From assembly GCA_941918925.1 (NCBI GenBank), contig OW799235.1:104301947-104365946 (forward strand): a DNA stretch of 64,000 bases, given 5' to 3'. A program made the translations under genes and the position numbers. The DNA is from Phyto melanocephala (Eukaryota > Arthropoda > Insecta > Diptera > Rhinophoridae). The first letter of the stretch is position 1. Each line of letters starts with the position of its first letter. The notes beneath the pieces are model-generated. The model was not told the origin of the DNA, did not search any database, and saw nothing but the letters and a program-made list of their open reading frames with translations. Shown piece after piece: positions 22,500 through 34,631 of this stretch.

Positions 22500-24114
22500 G
22501 TAGTTAAAATTAACTCAATTCTTTTTTGAATTGCTCCACTTTTAATTCATCACATTTCATTTCCGTTTATTGTACGCCATCCCACTTTTGACTGCAGTTT
22601 TTAGGTTTATACCTTTTACTTTTTATTGACTGTAGGTAAGTAGCTATAATTTTGTCCTCAAAATTATGGAAGTTCTTGCTAGATTTTCTTTTTTTATCGC
22701 AAAATATAACAAATGTGAAAAATGCTTCAATACATTCTATTTTTTTAAGTTATAATTAAGCAAATAGTTAAAAATGTTTTTTTTTATGAATTTTGCATCC
22801 CATAATTAGAAACATATACGGTTCCAAAAATGAATAAATATCCATATTAAGTGTTTAGAAGCAATTTATATGTTAAACGAAACATATACGAGTTATTACA
22901 TTTTTAGCATTATAAGAAAAACATTTATGAATCTCAATTTAAATTGCTTATAAAATATTGCAAAAAGCGACCTTATAATCATTCAATTGCATAAGTTTTC
23001 TAGAAACCTGTGCTAAGATTTTGTTTTTTTTTTTGTTTGCTAAAGTTTTGACATATCTGACTTTATGTTAAGTATTAAAAAAATAACAAAAACGATAAAA
23101 AAAAAACTGTATATCAAACGTAGCCTTCATATGCACGCATAAAGTTTGAATGAAAATGATGGTATTAATAGCAAATTCACAAAATAAATACAATAGACTT
23201 GCTCGCATTATAATATGGCATAGTCATAAGCAAACTTTTACACACCAACAATATATGTATGTACGTACCTACATAGATTTCAGTGTGTGTAAGTATGCGT
23301 ACGATTCCTTTTATTTTGTTTTGTATTACACTGATTTCTGAAAATGTCTCAGGGCGTTCTTTAAAAGATTAATGATTATTAGCTTGTTGTATTGTTGTTC
23401 TATCAATGTATGTTTGGCTTAAAATAAATGTGTGTGTGTGTGTGCGTATGTTTGCTGATGTGAGTAAATACGGCTAAATATGTGAGTATTTATTTAATAT
23501 ACCATTAAGACTTTGTATGTTAATACCAACTCGCATATGTAAAAGTAAAAGATTTGTTCAGATACACAAGCAAACTTGTATATTTTAAAGCTTTTTTTAA
23601 TATTCACACATATAATGCTAAATGTTTTTGTGTGCGGAACTATTCTCTACATTGCGTTCTATTTATGTGTGAACATATATATATGCTTTTTAAGTCATAT
23701 TATTTAGTTTATCTTAGACCCACCTATTATTTTTTCACATTTGTTTAGCTCCACAGCTACTCATCACAAACTATTTTATGTCAAATATGCAAGTATACAC
23801 ACCCATTTACCACCTCTCACTAGACACACATACAAACATAAGTATTCTTACTATCCTTACTAAAGGGGAATAACGTACAAATTAATACAAATATATATTT
23901 ATCTTATATTTCAAAGCTTTTGTTCCACTTTATTTTATTCGTTGTACTTTAATTTTTTTGACAAACTGACATTTGAATTAAAATATGTACAGACATGTAT
24001 ATTTCGCTGATAATTTATATGCAAAACGTATTCAGTTACACAGCCTCTTCTAACGTCTTATTATTATGTCTTGTTAGATGATTGTATGCATCATTTAAAT
24101 TTGGATTAAGCCAA
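22500..24114. other. Gene-free A+T-rich sequence
   Basis: Chance ORFs, a (TG)n run near 23430-23445 and several (TATG)n-type words. No element ends recognised. Confidence 0.5.
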
Positions 24115-24175
24115 AACAGAACAACGGCAAGTTCAAATAATATTTTCGGCTGTGCCGAATCTTAAATACTTTCTA
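24115..24175 (+). repeat. Fragment of the modular-repeat terminal hairpin
   Basis: TTTTCGGCTGTGCCGAATC, then TTAAATACT, resembles the opening module of families A to C. No body follows. Confidence 0.5.
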
Positions 24176-24238
24176 TCAAATTCTTAGCATTTATACTATG
24201 TTTTTACTTGTATACCTATAACTATTAATTATATATAA

Positions 24239-24702
24239 CTAGCCGCCCGGTACGTGCTTCGCTACGTAATCAAGTGAAATAATAAAAAAATTTAATTGGA
24301 ACATCAAATTCATTTATTCAAAAAAAATATTTTATTAATTGATAGCTATTTTCAAACTCCCCCAAAATTTCAAAATTTCGAAAGAGTACAAAAATTCATT
24401 ATATTGCTATCCCTCTCAAAGACAAATGCTGTTTAAAATTACCAAAATTCAGTTTTTACCCGTTTTGTCCCCTTAAAACTCAAAATTTTCAAAAAGTGCC
24501 AGACACCTATCAAATTATTTTTAACTGGCTCTTTGGTCCTTTCTGAATTTTTGTGATATCTTTATTAAGCCCGAAGATACTGAGTTACCGATTTTACCCT
24601 TTTTTTACGCTTGAACCGTTCGAGGGATTTTGTGCAAACTATACACAAACCATCTACTAAATAGTCCGAATGAAAAGTATCATTGATTTTTATATATGAA
24701 GA
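24239..24702 (-). mobile_element. Mini-Helitron, family 2
   Basis: On the minus strand it starts TCTTCATATATAAAAATC and ends with a hairpin-forming GTAGCGAAGCACGTAC, then CGGGCGG-CTAG. It lies between A and T. TC...CTAG ends with a 3' hairpin and A|T insertion are Helitron hallmarks. No coding. Confidence 0.6.
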
Positions 24703-25229
24703 TAAAAGCACAAAAAAGAATTTTTTTTTTTAAATCATACTTAAGTTAGAAACGAGTAGTTTTGTAAATCTTAAACTGAGTTAAATTCATGCTTATGTAT
24801 TATATATGTAAGTTGTTAATCTTTCAAATTTTGTCTCGGAACTGTTTAGGTTAGTTTTGTTCATCATCATTAGACTTATACCAGACAATTAATTGCAAAC
24901 TATTCAAATTAGTTGTGAGTCATCGAATTATGCTTACTTTCGATTAAATGGAGTGACGATAGTCTTCGAGCCATTGTTGAAACACTATTGTATTAAAAAC
25001 GTACTGTTTGGTGGGGTTTATGGGTCGACGGTATCATTGACCTTTATGTCTTCCAATTAATGATAGACAAAACATTACAGTCAATGGTGATTGGTATTGT
25101 GACAGTCTTGCTAACATTTTGTGCCTTAATTAGAAGGATTGGTGATATGTTGTTTAAGCAGAATTGGTTCTAATTTGACAAACAATTAAAAAAATAGACA
25201 ATATACTGGCCACCTTATTTATTTGCTTT
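24703..25229. other. Unassigned sequence
   Basis: No ORF or repeat boundary recognised. Slightly less A+T-rich than its neighbours around 24950-25150. Confidence 0.4.
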
Positions 25230-25240
25230 AAAGCCATTAG

Positions 25241-25906
25241 GTTAGGTTAGGTTGAAAAGGAGGGGCACTAAAAGCCCAAACCCATGACATGTATACACTT
25301 ATGCCCAGTTGGCATGTTGTGCGCTCCATGTAAAAACCTGAATTCCCAATTTAAAACCATAATCATAATTTCCAATAAATATCGGACTAGTCCAAGAACT
25401 CAGTCCCCTAAATGTAATTCCTTATGGATCTCTAGTTTGAGTTCCCCAGGTGCTCCAAATTCGGCATAGTATCCACTGTAAAATTCTCGCGTGTAATATG
25501 CCCAAACGCAGGACAATGTCAGAGATAGTGTATCAGAGTCTCATCTTCTTCCTCGCATGCTCTGCATGTCGTCTCCTCAGACAGTTTCATGAATGAATGA
25601 TGAATTCTCACCTCCGTATGACCTGTAATCACACTGGGTAGACTCCTAAGTGTTGGTCTACTTAGTCTCAGAATTTAGTTTCCGATCAGCCCGTGATGGC
25701 TTGGTATCCATATTATCTCCAAATGTCCGCAATTTGCATATGAGTTTACCTCGCTCTTGCATTGCAGAGCGTTCCGGGATCAACTTTCTCCTTTCTCAAT
25801 GTCTTAGTCACTGATTAGCTATCTGAAAAGATACGAATCAGGGCTTCGATATTCGTTTCCTTTATCCATTTAATTCCTTCCGTAATCGATATGATCTCAG
25901 CCTGGA
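25241..25906 (-). mobile_element. 5'-truncated LINE (I-clade-like) with RNase H and CCHC relic
   Basis: The minus strand encodes, with stops, QAEIISITEGIKWIKE and IFSDS (RNase H, about 25905-25815), then CRACEEEDETLIHYL.HCPAF (about 25555-25495), the C-terminal Cys/His motif of I-type LINEs. The 3' end is G+C-richer and ends in (AACCT)n. An 11-bp duplication AAAGCCATTAG flanks it (25230-25240 and 25907-25917). The last ~80 bases of the 3' end are shared with the SINE at 30761. It is a dead copy cut off at its 5' end on insertion, as is usual for LINEs. Confidence 0.85.
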
Positions 25907-25917
25907 AAAGCCATTAG

Positions 25918-27733
25918 ACAATTTATTTAAGTCTACATTCCTTCTATATTCTATTCGTGTTTTTTTTTTCTCTTCAAAATCCAGTCTGTGTAGGTCGCCT
26001 TAAAAGTTGTATCTTCAAGTTATGTCACGTAAGTAACTGCGGCGGTCACATACCCTTAATTATATTTTAATATAAATGCACAAAAATTATTTAATTACGA
26101 AATCCAATTGGATGGATATTAAAAATGTTTTTCTCTATTTAATTTCAATATAAAGTTTTCTGCCTATATAAAAAACAACTCATTATTTCTGTGGTAGAAA
26201 AAAAAACTGCTTAAGTCAACATAAGCTAAAGCTGAAGTACTCACACTATTGAAATCCCGGAATTCAGAACTACCCTCAGCCGAATTTTAAGCTATATCGG
26301 ACTTTACAAGAAGTTGAATCATAAAAATTTATAGTCGATATTGTTTTAACGAACCATATCAGTTGGAACAATAACTTACTTTAACTTATAATAATACTTA
26401 ATATACGAAAACCAATATGATCTCTAATCTCTACTGCGCGGAATTATTATAAAAGTCTGTACTTCGACTGGTCTGGTATTCTGGGATTCGACTTAAAACA
26501 CAACTTAAAAATTTAATAGTGCTTTCCTGAAAAACTTTAAAAACTGACATAAGCAATTTTTCCTTATTGCCACAGATTTGTAGCTCAGGAATATTTGGCG
26601 TGACATTCTAATATAAATCAAAAATCAATTATCGCATATATTGAAATCTGTTTAACATTCTTTTTGTAGAGGATAACGATTCGCTAGTAACATATGAAAG
26701 TATAATTTTATACACATATATTTTTATGCATAAAATAAATAAAATTCCAATATTTACACATAGAAACGGGTTTTTTTTTATTTATTAAGGCTTAAGTTCG
26801 GAGTAGTTCGAAAAACTGAAAAAATATTGTTAGAAAAGAAATAAATTTATATAAAAAACTGACAATGGCCCAGAAACTTTAACAGCTGAACAATATATAC
26901 ATACGGACAGAAAAAAATATTCATCCTATAAACAACAACCAAACCCAACAAAAACATTTAATGGAAAAAGAAGCTCTTAAGACCACACGCACATATGACT
27001 TAAACAAGCACAGACACATGCATCAAATATTTTGTTTAAGATATTCACAGAAGGGCAGCTTTAAAAGTCTTTTAAAAAAGTAACACATTTCTATAAGTAT
27101 GGAGCGATAATTCTGATTTTTTTAAACAAAAATATAAACTATTGTTTAACATATATTTAAGTATTGAAGTTTTTTTAAACCTAAACAAAAATCGAGAGCT
27201 TATTAAAATTTTTCTTTAAATTGGCTTTATATATTACGGCTACACAACAATGTAAATATACATATACACATTATCGAGTGTCTGAGGAACTATAAAAGGC
27301 AAACAGCCGTATGCAAAAAAAAAATTTATACTGCTTTACAAGCCATTGTTAAGCAAAAATCCTCACTGTTATATGCAAAAACTCAAAAAGCTCAACATAA
27401 CTTTTAAGCCTACACTAAGGTAAAATTCTTTTTTTATTTCTATTGTGTGCAAAATATTAACACTACCAAAATAAGGGGTCAATATGTTAAAAAAATGTAT
27501 ATTTATATTAATTTTAATTAGAAGAATTCGCAAAACTGTAAATAATTAATAATTTAACGAAAATATGTCACGAAAATGCATTTTTGTGAGTTAGTCTTTA
27601 TTGGTGATGTAAATTAAATGAAGAAAAAAAGAAAAGCTCGTTATTCGTATATCAGTTCTCCTTTCCAGTAAAAACAGATTTGTTACTTCTTTTTAGTTAA
27701 TTATTTTTTTTGTTTTCTTCTTTTTTTTAAATA
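25918..27733. other. Gene-free sequence with one copy of diverged repeat D
   Basis: At about 26220-26600 the sequence parallels 45330-45690 in the same orientation (for example GGAATTATTATAAAAGTCT, then AAAAATTTAATAGTGCTTTC, then CCTTATTGCCACAGAT). Both copies are worn and have no clear ends. The rest is A+T-rich with chance ORFs. Confidence 0.45.
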
Positions 27734-28245
27734 CTAGAAAAGCCCGGCGCGCGTTGCTACGCCCCTTAATGAATAAAAATGCATTCTGAATTATAATTGA
27801 ATATTAAGTGCAAAAACCTAAGAATTATAACTTTTTTTAATGGGCGTGGCACCGCCCAATTTTCTAATCACGGCATTGTATAGTCATGACAACTCAATAT
27901 GTATGCAAAGTTTCACAAAAATCGGTACAGAGCAAGTACCTCAAAATTATAACTTTTTTTATGGGCGTGGCCCTGCCCACTTTTCTAATCTCGAAATCAT
28001 ATAGTCATGACAGTTCAATATGTGTGCAAAGTTTCAGAAAAATCGGTCAAGTGCAAGTAGCTAAAAATGATAACTAACTTTTTATGGGCGTGGCCCGCCC
28101 ACTTTTGTCCACCCATAAACACTCCCTGGTATGTGTACAACAACTTGCTAAAGTTTGAGTCCGATCGGTTTTACAGTTTCGGAGTCTATAGCTAACATTC
28201 ACACACACAAACACACACACAGAGTTTCACTTTTATATATATAGA
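27734..28245 (-). mobile_element. Mini-Helitron, family 1, three internal units
   Basis: Minus strand: starts TCTATATATATAAAAGTG, ends GGCGTAGCAACGCGCGCC-GGGCTTTT-CTAG, inserted between A and T. The 3' hairpin arms are GGCG(TAGCAA)CGCGCC-like. Internally, three units of about 121 bp start at 27841, 27962 and 28085, each with GGGCGTGGC facing GCCCA(C/A). 512 bp, noncoding. Short ORFs across it come from the repeat units. Confidence 0.85.
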
Positions 28246-29443
28246 TAAAATAAATATTATAAACACGATTGGAAAAATATAAGCAACAACAATTAAACTA
28301 AATTTTTTCTTTTACAAACAAAAATAATCTGTTTAAAGACGACTACCCGAATGAACTTATATTCGCTTTTTTGTATCATTAACAACAAAATGGTAAAAAA
28401 AAGTTAATAGTATTGCCAGTATAAAAATTATGTATTTTTTAAAATTTATGTAAGTTTAAATAATGTTTTCGGATACGGGTAATAAAGGCATGCTAGCCTT
28501 AGCACGTTAAGTAAGTAACATCTAATTTAATCTACATTAGAATTATTTTTTACATACGGCCGAATTCCAAAAATATGTACAAACTACAATAGTATATAAA
28601 TCAGTAAACAGCCCTAATCCAAAAGTTTCAAAAATTTTGTTTGACTTATTTTATTAATTTACGAGGTCACTAAAGAAAAAGTTGAAATTGAAATTGAATG
28701 AAGTTGGCACCGTAGTTAATTTATTAGTAACTTCCTCATTTATTTGTAGTTCACCATCACTAAAAGGTTTATTTATTAAGAAATTTAAGAAATATTTTTT
28801 ATGTAGACCACACTAATGTTTGCTACAAATTCACACATCTATAATGGCCTTCAGATACTAATATACTGCAAAGCAAATAGTTTTTGTTTAGAAGTGCAGC
28901 AATCTAAGCTGAGTCATAACTAAACTTTGTTGAAAAAATTTCAAAAGTAAAGACTCCAATTAAATATTTTAATAAAATCAGAATTTATCAAACAAAACTT
29001 TAAACGTAGCTTTGTTGAAAAAACTTTTCAGATTGCCTTTGAAGATTTTCGCCCCGCTGTGGGCACAAGACAAGCGAGAAGGTAAAAATATTGAAGAATG
29101 ATATGAAAATAACTAGACGCAGATAAAAAAAAAACTATGAAAATTTATGTAAGGATATTTGTTTTTTTATTCGCATATCATTGTATACCCAACATGCATA
29201 AAGCTATTAAATTTGGTATCTGTAAACTTTTCAAAATAATCATAATATTCTGGTTTACAAATTTTTAAGTTATGATATTTTTTAACAAAACGTTGGTTAT
29301 GTATATAAAAATATTGTTTTCATAAATAATTTGTTGAATTTTTTTAATATTGGTTTTATTTATTAATCGGCAGTTGTGTGCTAATTTTTTTTTTTATTTT
29401 ATTGGCCTTTAAAGGGTTTAGAATTCATATATGAGCTGTAAAA
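28246..29443. other. Gene-free A+T-rich sequence
   Basis: No repeat ends or ORFs of note. Confidence 0.5.
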
Positions 29444-29818
29444 TCTATATATATAAAAGTGAAACTCTGTCTTTGTGTTAGCTATAGACTCCGAAACTGT
29501 AAAACCGATCGGACTCAAACTTTGGAAAGTTGTTGTACATATTCCAGGGAGTGTTTATGGGTGGCAAAAAGTGGGCGGGGCCACGCCTATAAAAAATTAG
29601 TTATCAGTTTTAGCTACTTGCACCAGACCGATTTTCCTGAAACTTTGCACACATATTGAGCTGTCATGACTTTACAGTTTCGTGATTAGAAAAGTGGGCA
29701 GTGCCACGCTCACTAAAAAAAGTTATAACTTTTAGCTTTTTGGACTTGATATTCAGTTTACATTTAGAATGCATTTTTATTCATTATGGGCGTAACAACG
29801 CGCGCTGGGCTTTTCTAG
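29444..29818 (+). mobile_element. Mini-Helitron, family 1, two internal units
   Basis: Starts TCTATATATATAAAAGTG (29444), ends GGGCTTTTCTAG (29818), between A and T. It is the same family as 27734-28245 in the opposite orientation, but with two internal units (around 29571 and 29694). 375 bp, noncoding. Confidence 0.85.
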
Positions 29819-30747
29819 TAGACCGTAGTTTTGATATTTAGCATAAATGGGATATTTAAAATAATATTTTGTTTTTATAAAATGAAAAAGCATATGACTT
29901 CTCCTTGTAACTTGACACCCCCACCAAAGACGAAATTTTTCGTTGGCCTTTTTTTGTTGCTCTGCTAAACTTAATAATTTTTTTAATTGTTCAGATTATT
30001 CGCTTTCATTTGATTTAAGAAATATTTAAGGTTCTCAATCCTCAAAAAATCAAAAATTCAATAAAAAGGAATAAAGTTCGGAAGCAAATTAGAAAAAGAG
30101 ATTTTTGTTGCAAGGTGTAGTATTGAGAAGTTTGACTTTGCTCTTGACAACAAATATATCAGTTGATTTTATCCAACGAGGATAATACAGGGATAAGGCC
30201 TAATTAAAGACCAAACAAATCTTTTAAAGTAAAGTTTTGACAGCCTCAAAAAATATTTCATTACTTTTATTAAAAATCAGCCCTCCACCCGCCAACGAAT
30301 TGCGTGAATAGAGTAAAAAAATATGATAACAAATAACTGAGCTCCACTAAGTTATGACAGTATTTTTTTTACACTTGTAAGGACTTCCTTTAGAACAGCA
30401 AATTTTATTTTCAAGCTTATAGTATTAATCATTTTTTAGTATATTTAGGACTGTATTTACATTGACAAAGAATGGTTTACATATCGTCGGCTTAATATGA
30501 AAACCTGCTAAATCCACTTTATAAGTAAATTGAGATTTTGATGCCGTGTAGTACAGAAAGATACACCTCGTCAACTAACATGTAGTTTTTTTTCTCAATT
30601 TAAGTCTTGAAGTCTGTAAAAAGGTTTGATAAGAAAAACTGCTAAGTCTTCTCGCAGAAAAATTTTTGCAAAAAAAAAACTGCTAAATCCAGTAGCAGTA
30701 GTTTATTACTAGCCCCAATTTTTTTGTTTTGTTTTTTTTATTGTTGT
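29819..30747. other. Gene-free A+T-rich sequence
   Basis: Nothing recognised up to the SINE target-site duplication at 30748. Confidence 0.5.
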
Positions 30748-30760
30748 AGATCGTAGTCAT

Positions 30761-30997
30761 AGGTTAGGTTAGGTTAGGTTGGGTTGAAAAGGAGGGGCAC
30801 TAAAAGCCCAAAGCCTCGACAGGTATACACTTATGCCCAATGGGCATGTTGTGCGCTCCATTGAATAGAATAGTTAGAATAGAAAGAGAATAGAAGAGAA
30901 AAGGAAGCAGACCAGTCCAGAGTCTTTGGCGGGAATCGAACCCGCAACCCTCAAACTAGCAGAACAGTACACTACTTACTAGTCCACTGGGGCACCC
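30761..30997 (-). mobile_element. Complete tRNA-derived SINE
   Basis: 237 bp on the minus strand, flanked by a perfect 13-bp duplication AGATCGTAGTCAT (30748-30760 and 30998-31010). The 5' head is tRNA-like: a B box identical to consensus (GGTTCGATTCC, 30942-30932) and an A-box-like TGGACTAGTAAG about 32 bases upstream. A purine-rich middle follows (GAAAAGAGAAGATAAG-type). The 3' ~80 bases match the 3' end of the LINE at 25241, including the hairpin ATGCCCA-A-TGGGCAT. They end in (AACCT)n. Intact promoter boxes and duplication suggest a fairly young copy. Confidence 0.92.
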
Positions 30998-31010
30998 AGA
31001 TCGTAGTCAT

Positions 31011-32937
31011 ACATGAAGAATACCATACAATAAAATAACAATATTTTTAATTTTTCTCTCAAGCTACAAATATGAAATACAAGAAGGTTTTTGTCTCTCC
31101 TGTAAAATTTGCAGAAAGGGAGTAAGCCGGGTTTGTTAATTACAAATTTGAAAATTTTTAATTTTCATTGTTTCAAATTAAAATGTTCATTGGGACCTTA
31201 CTGCATAATCAAATTTATGTATCTGTATGCCTATTATTAATTCTCAAAAGGGGCTTGTTTGTTTACTCCTAACATTCTGTTGTTCACACAAACTCTCTTA
31301 TGTCTATATTTATGTGCATGTCTATAAATTATGAATTTTTCTTGTTGAGCTTTTTGGTGCTGTTGTTGGGATGTAGTTAACTTTCTTTTATTTTTTTCGC
31401 TGCTTTCACCCAACCATCATATTTTTTCAATGAAGTAAAAAATTTTCTTAAATTATATTTTGTTTATATTGTCTGTTTTTTTATCTTATTTTTGCGGGCG
31501 TCATTTTATTTAACATGTCATCAATCAAATATTTCCTAATGATGTACATTTACATCCCTCATAAAAATAAATTACAACTGCACGAAAGAAGTAGAAACAG
31601 AAGAAGATGGAGATGAGATATATGAAAATATATTAATGATGCTGTAACATTTTTGCGCATCCGGTAATTTGAATAGAAAAGTTATATTTCATACTCCTTA
31701 TATAGAGGGTACATGTACATGACCTTGCTGCTGTGATTGAGCTTGGGTGTATTGTTTATATGACAACGTGTCGTCGTTGTTTGTATCTGTTTATAATTTA
31801 GAAATATTTTTTCATCCAGTTTTTTCCTTTTTGTTTTTAAGTATTTTACAAAAAATAAAATAAATAAATAAATTCGTTATTTTTTATTTTTTTTTTTTTT
31901 TTTGGAAAAAATATATTACGAGCGTTATATTTGACTAGGATATAGTTAATGCATGAATTTGTAAAATATTTAAGGGATGAGTTTCTTTTCCCATAACAAT
32001 GTTATAAATTTCAATTGTGTGCCAATTTATGGATGTTGTTTTTTTTTATAACTATACAGAGATACTTTGTATAAATATAATATAACTATACGCAGATACT
32101 TTATATATACATGTATACAATACAGCTCATTCAAATTCAACTGTGCTACTACAAAAATGTAAATTTATGTTGCTGGCTTTTTTTTAATAGAAGTTTTCTA
32201 TTGAATTTATATAAAGTTTGTTGTTTAGTTACTGGTGTAGTGCTGATATATTCTCTTATACTTTTAATAAAAAATACTTCTCAATACCTTTTTTTATATA
32301 CTCGATAATAATCAATAGCTTAATTTAGAAATAAATTATATTTCCCATTCAACTAAAAACACAACTCTGCTACAAATTGAACTATGAATGACACCACTAT
32401 TTTAAAAATATTTTTGTTATGGTATGCGTCAAAATGTGTTCTTTTATATATTACGTAAAACAATAAAAATAAGTTTTTTTTTTTTTTTGCAAGAAACTAT
32501 AAATAGAAATTTTTGTACCGTTTATCGAGCTTTGTATCAAAAATTATACATTTCGTTTTTTATGTCACCGTAAATTTATTTCTGTAAAAGGTCAGATGTA
32601 CTACAAGAGAATACAAAATACTTAATATTTTCGTTGTGATGTGGTTCTTCGAATTGTGTTTTTTTATTTTGTTTTTCGGAAATAGATAATCATAACTGGC
32701 AAAGACATGAGATAGATAATTGTATTTTAGGTCTAAGAAATTTTTTATCACTACACGTAAATAATATTCGGGAATCATTTTCCCCTTCTTTCTCCACAAC
32801 TAACAAAAATTGTAGTTGATAACTCAAAAAATTACAAAAAGCATTTAGATGGTTCCAATCACAACAATTGTAGTGCTATTTTTGTTATTATAATATTTTG
32901 GACAGCAAACCTTATAAGTTATTGAAATTTTTATTCA
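31011..32937. other. Gene-free A+T-rich sequence
   Basis: T-runs (for example 31886-31903) and chance ORFs only. Confidence 0.5.
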
Positions 32938-32939
32938 TA

Positions 32940-33269
32940 CCCAGCAAAAAAAATTTAAACAAGTTCAAGGTGAATAAAATTTTTCATGACTTCCAATTCA
33001 TAAGTACAAAAGAAGGCATGATGCATGACTTCTCCAAATACAAAATAGTTGGCCTTTAGTAATGAGCTTCAAAATACATGCAAATGCATGCCTGCATGTG
33101 TTCCATGCACTTTTTAGAATGAAGTGAATCTTATTTTTATATCCATATAAACCCATGCTCTCCACGTTAATATAAAATTCATGCATGTTTCACCTTAATT
33201 GAACCACTTTATCATGGTTTGAACTCATGCATTCGCTTTTAATTTTGCATGTCTTTTTTTTTTGCTGGG
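32940..33269. mobile_element. TA-flanked MITE rich in CATGCA
   Basis: The ends CCCAGCAAAAAAA and, inverted, TTTTTTTGCTGGG are flanked by TA on both sides (32938-32939, 33270-33271). This fits a Tc1/mariner-type TA duplication. The 330-bp interior has many ATGCAT/CATGCA words. A minus ORF of 62 codons across it has no recognisable domain. Confidence 0.75.
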
Positions 33270-33271
33270 TA

Positions 33272-34122
33272 TGCTAGCAATTCGCGAGCTATATATAAAT
33301 ATTTTCTCAATTTTTCATGCTTTTCGGCAACAGGCAACTGGCATAGTCAGGAGATAAATTATTATTATTCGGGAGTAATTTTTCCTTGTTTTTACCACAA
33401 CTTAAAAGATTGTAGCTAATTTCTAATGGTATTTATATGGTTTCAATCATATTGAAATCGTAGCGATATTTTTGTTACTATTGTATTGTGGATAACAAAA
33501 ATGTTGAGCTAACCGATATTTTGCTTATACGCTAGCAAATACTGAACTAAATACGAATATTTCTCAATTAAATATGTATGAAATCGTGAATAATTAAAAC
33601 GTGCACAGACAATTAGAAGTCATCTCAAATACTTTTCCACTGTAGTCTAGTGTAATTTTAAGGCCACCAGCATAATTGTTAAAGGATTAATAGTACATAA
33701 CTTCAAATTAATTAACTTTAATACCGTTAAATTGCTATTCAATATCAGTGTGTATTAAACAATAATATTGTTTCGGAGCAGAAAAAAGAAACATCGCCCA
33801 AATAAGATAAAATGTATTATAATATTATGTACTTTTTGATAAACGTAAATACCCAATTAAATATTCATTAGTTAACAACAAAAATAACAGTAATTGAAAT
33901 AAAGAACTTAGGTAGGTACCACTTGTCTAACACAAAAATTGTTAAAGTGTTACAATTTACTGTTTAACAAGAAAAGGAGAGTGATAATGTAGTATCCACT
34001 TTCTATAAATAGTATTATTTTATATTTATAATTTCCGCTAATAGAACGATTTATTTGTTAGCTCTTTTTATAACAAATACTTATCACACACTTTAATTAT
34101 AAGTATCTCAAATATTTATATA
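33272..34122. other. Gene-free A+T-rich sequence
   Basis: Nothing recognised. Confidence 0.5.
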
Positions 34123-34631
34123 AGCGGAATTCACTCTTGGTAGCATTTTTGCAATTAGTGCAAATATGCACTAATTTTTGCTACCAAGCGTGAGTGCATT
34201 TTTCATGTGTGTTGCAAACTTATGGCAACGAGCTGATTTTTTAGGTATTTAAGAAACAACAAATCTCTTTTTAAATTAATAAATAAGATTCTGTGTTTTA
34301 ATATTTTCCGAAAAGAAAATTAATTAATTTTAAAAATGCCTAAATCAACTTAAAAATATAATATTATACATTTTTTGGTACAAAATGCCATGGATGAAAT
34401 TGAGTTTGTGGAGATTTTAAATTCTGAGAGTAAAAATATTGTGTATCAGTTGTGCAAATTTGTGTGACATTACTTTGCACTGATTTTTAGTTGTGCATAT
34501 TGGCTCAAGTGATGCAAATTGCAATTTAATAGAATTTGTTTTTGTAGTCGTGCACAAGTTAAATTGTTTGCTAGACTTGCACGGTCTGCACTACTTGCAA
34601 GGATAGTTTGCATCAAAGAGTGAGTTCCGCT
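34123..34631. mobile_element. MITE with a long hairpin at its left end
   Basis: The left end AGCGGAATTCACTCTTGG is inverse to the right end (read inward AGCGGAACTCACTCTTTG). Just inside, 34139-34185 forms a hairpin: GGTAGCA...TTAGTGCA pairs with TGCACTAA...TGCTACC, roughly 19 bp. TTGCA/TGCAC words recur to the right end. Flanks ATA and ATT give no clean duplication. No coding. Confidence 0.65.

Noticed and set aside
30926..30997. Functional tRNA gene on the minus strand
   Set aside because: A and B boxes are good, but the acceptor stem does not pair and the sequence is embedded in a SINE with its own duplication.
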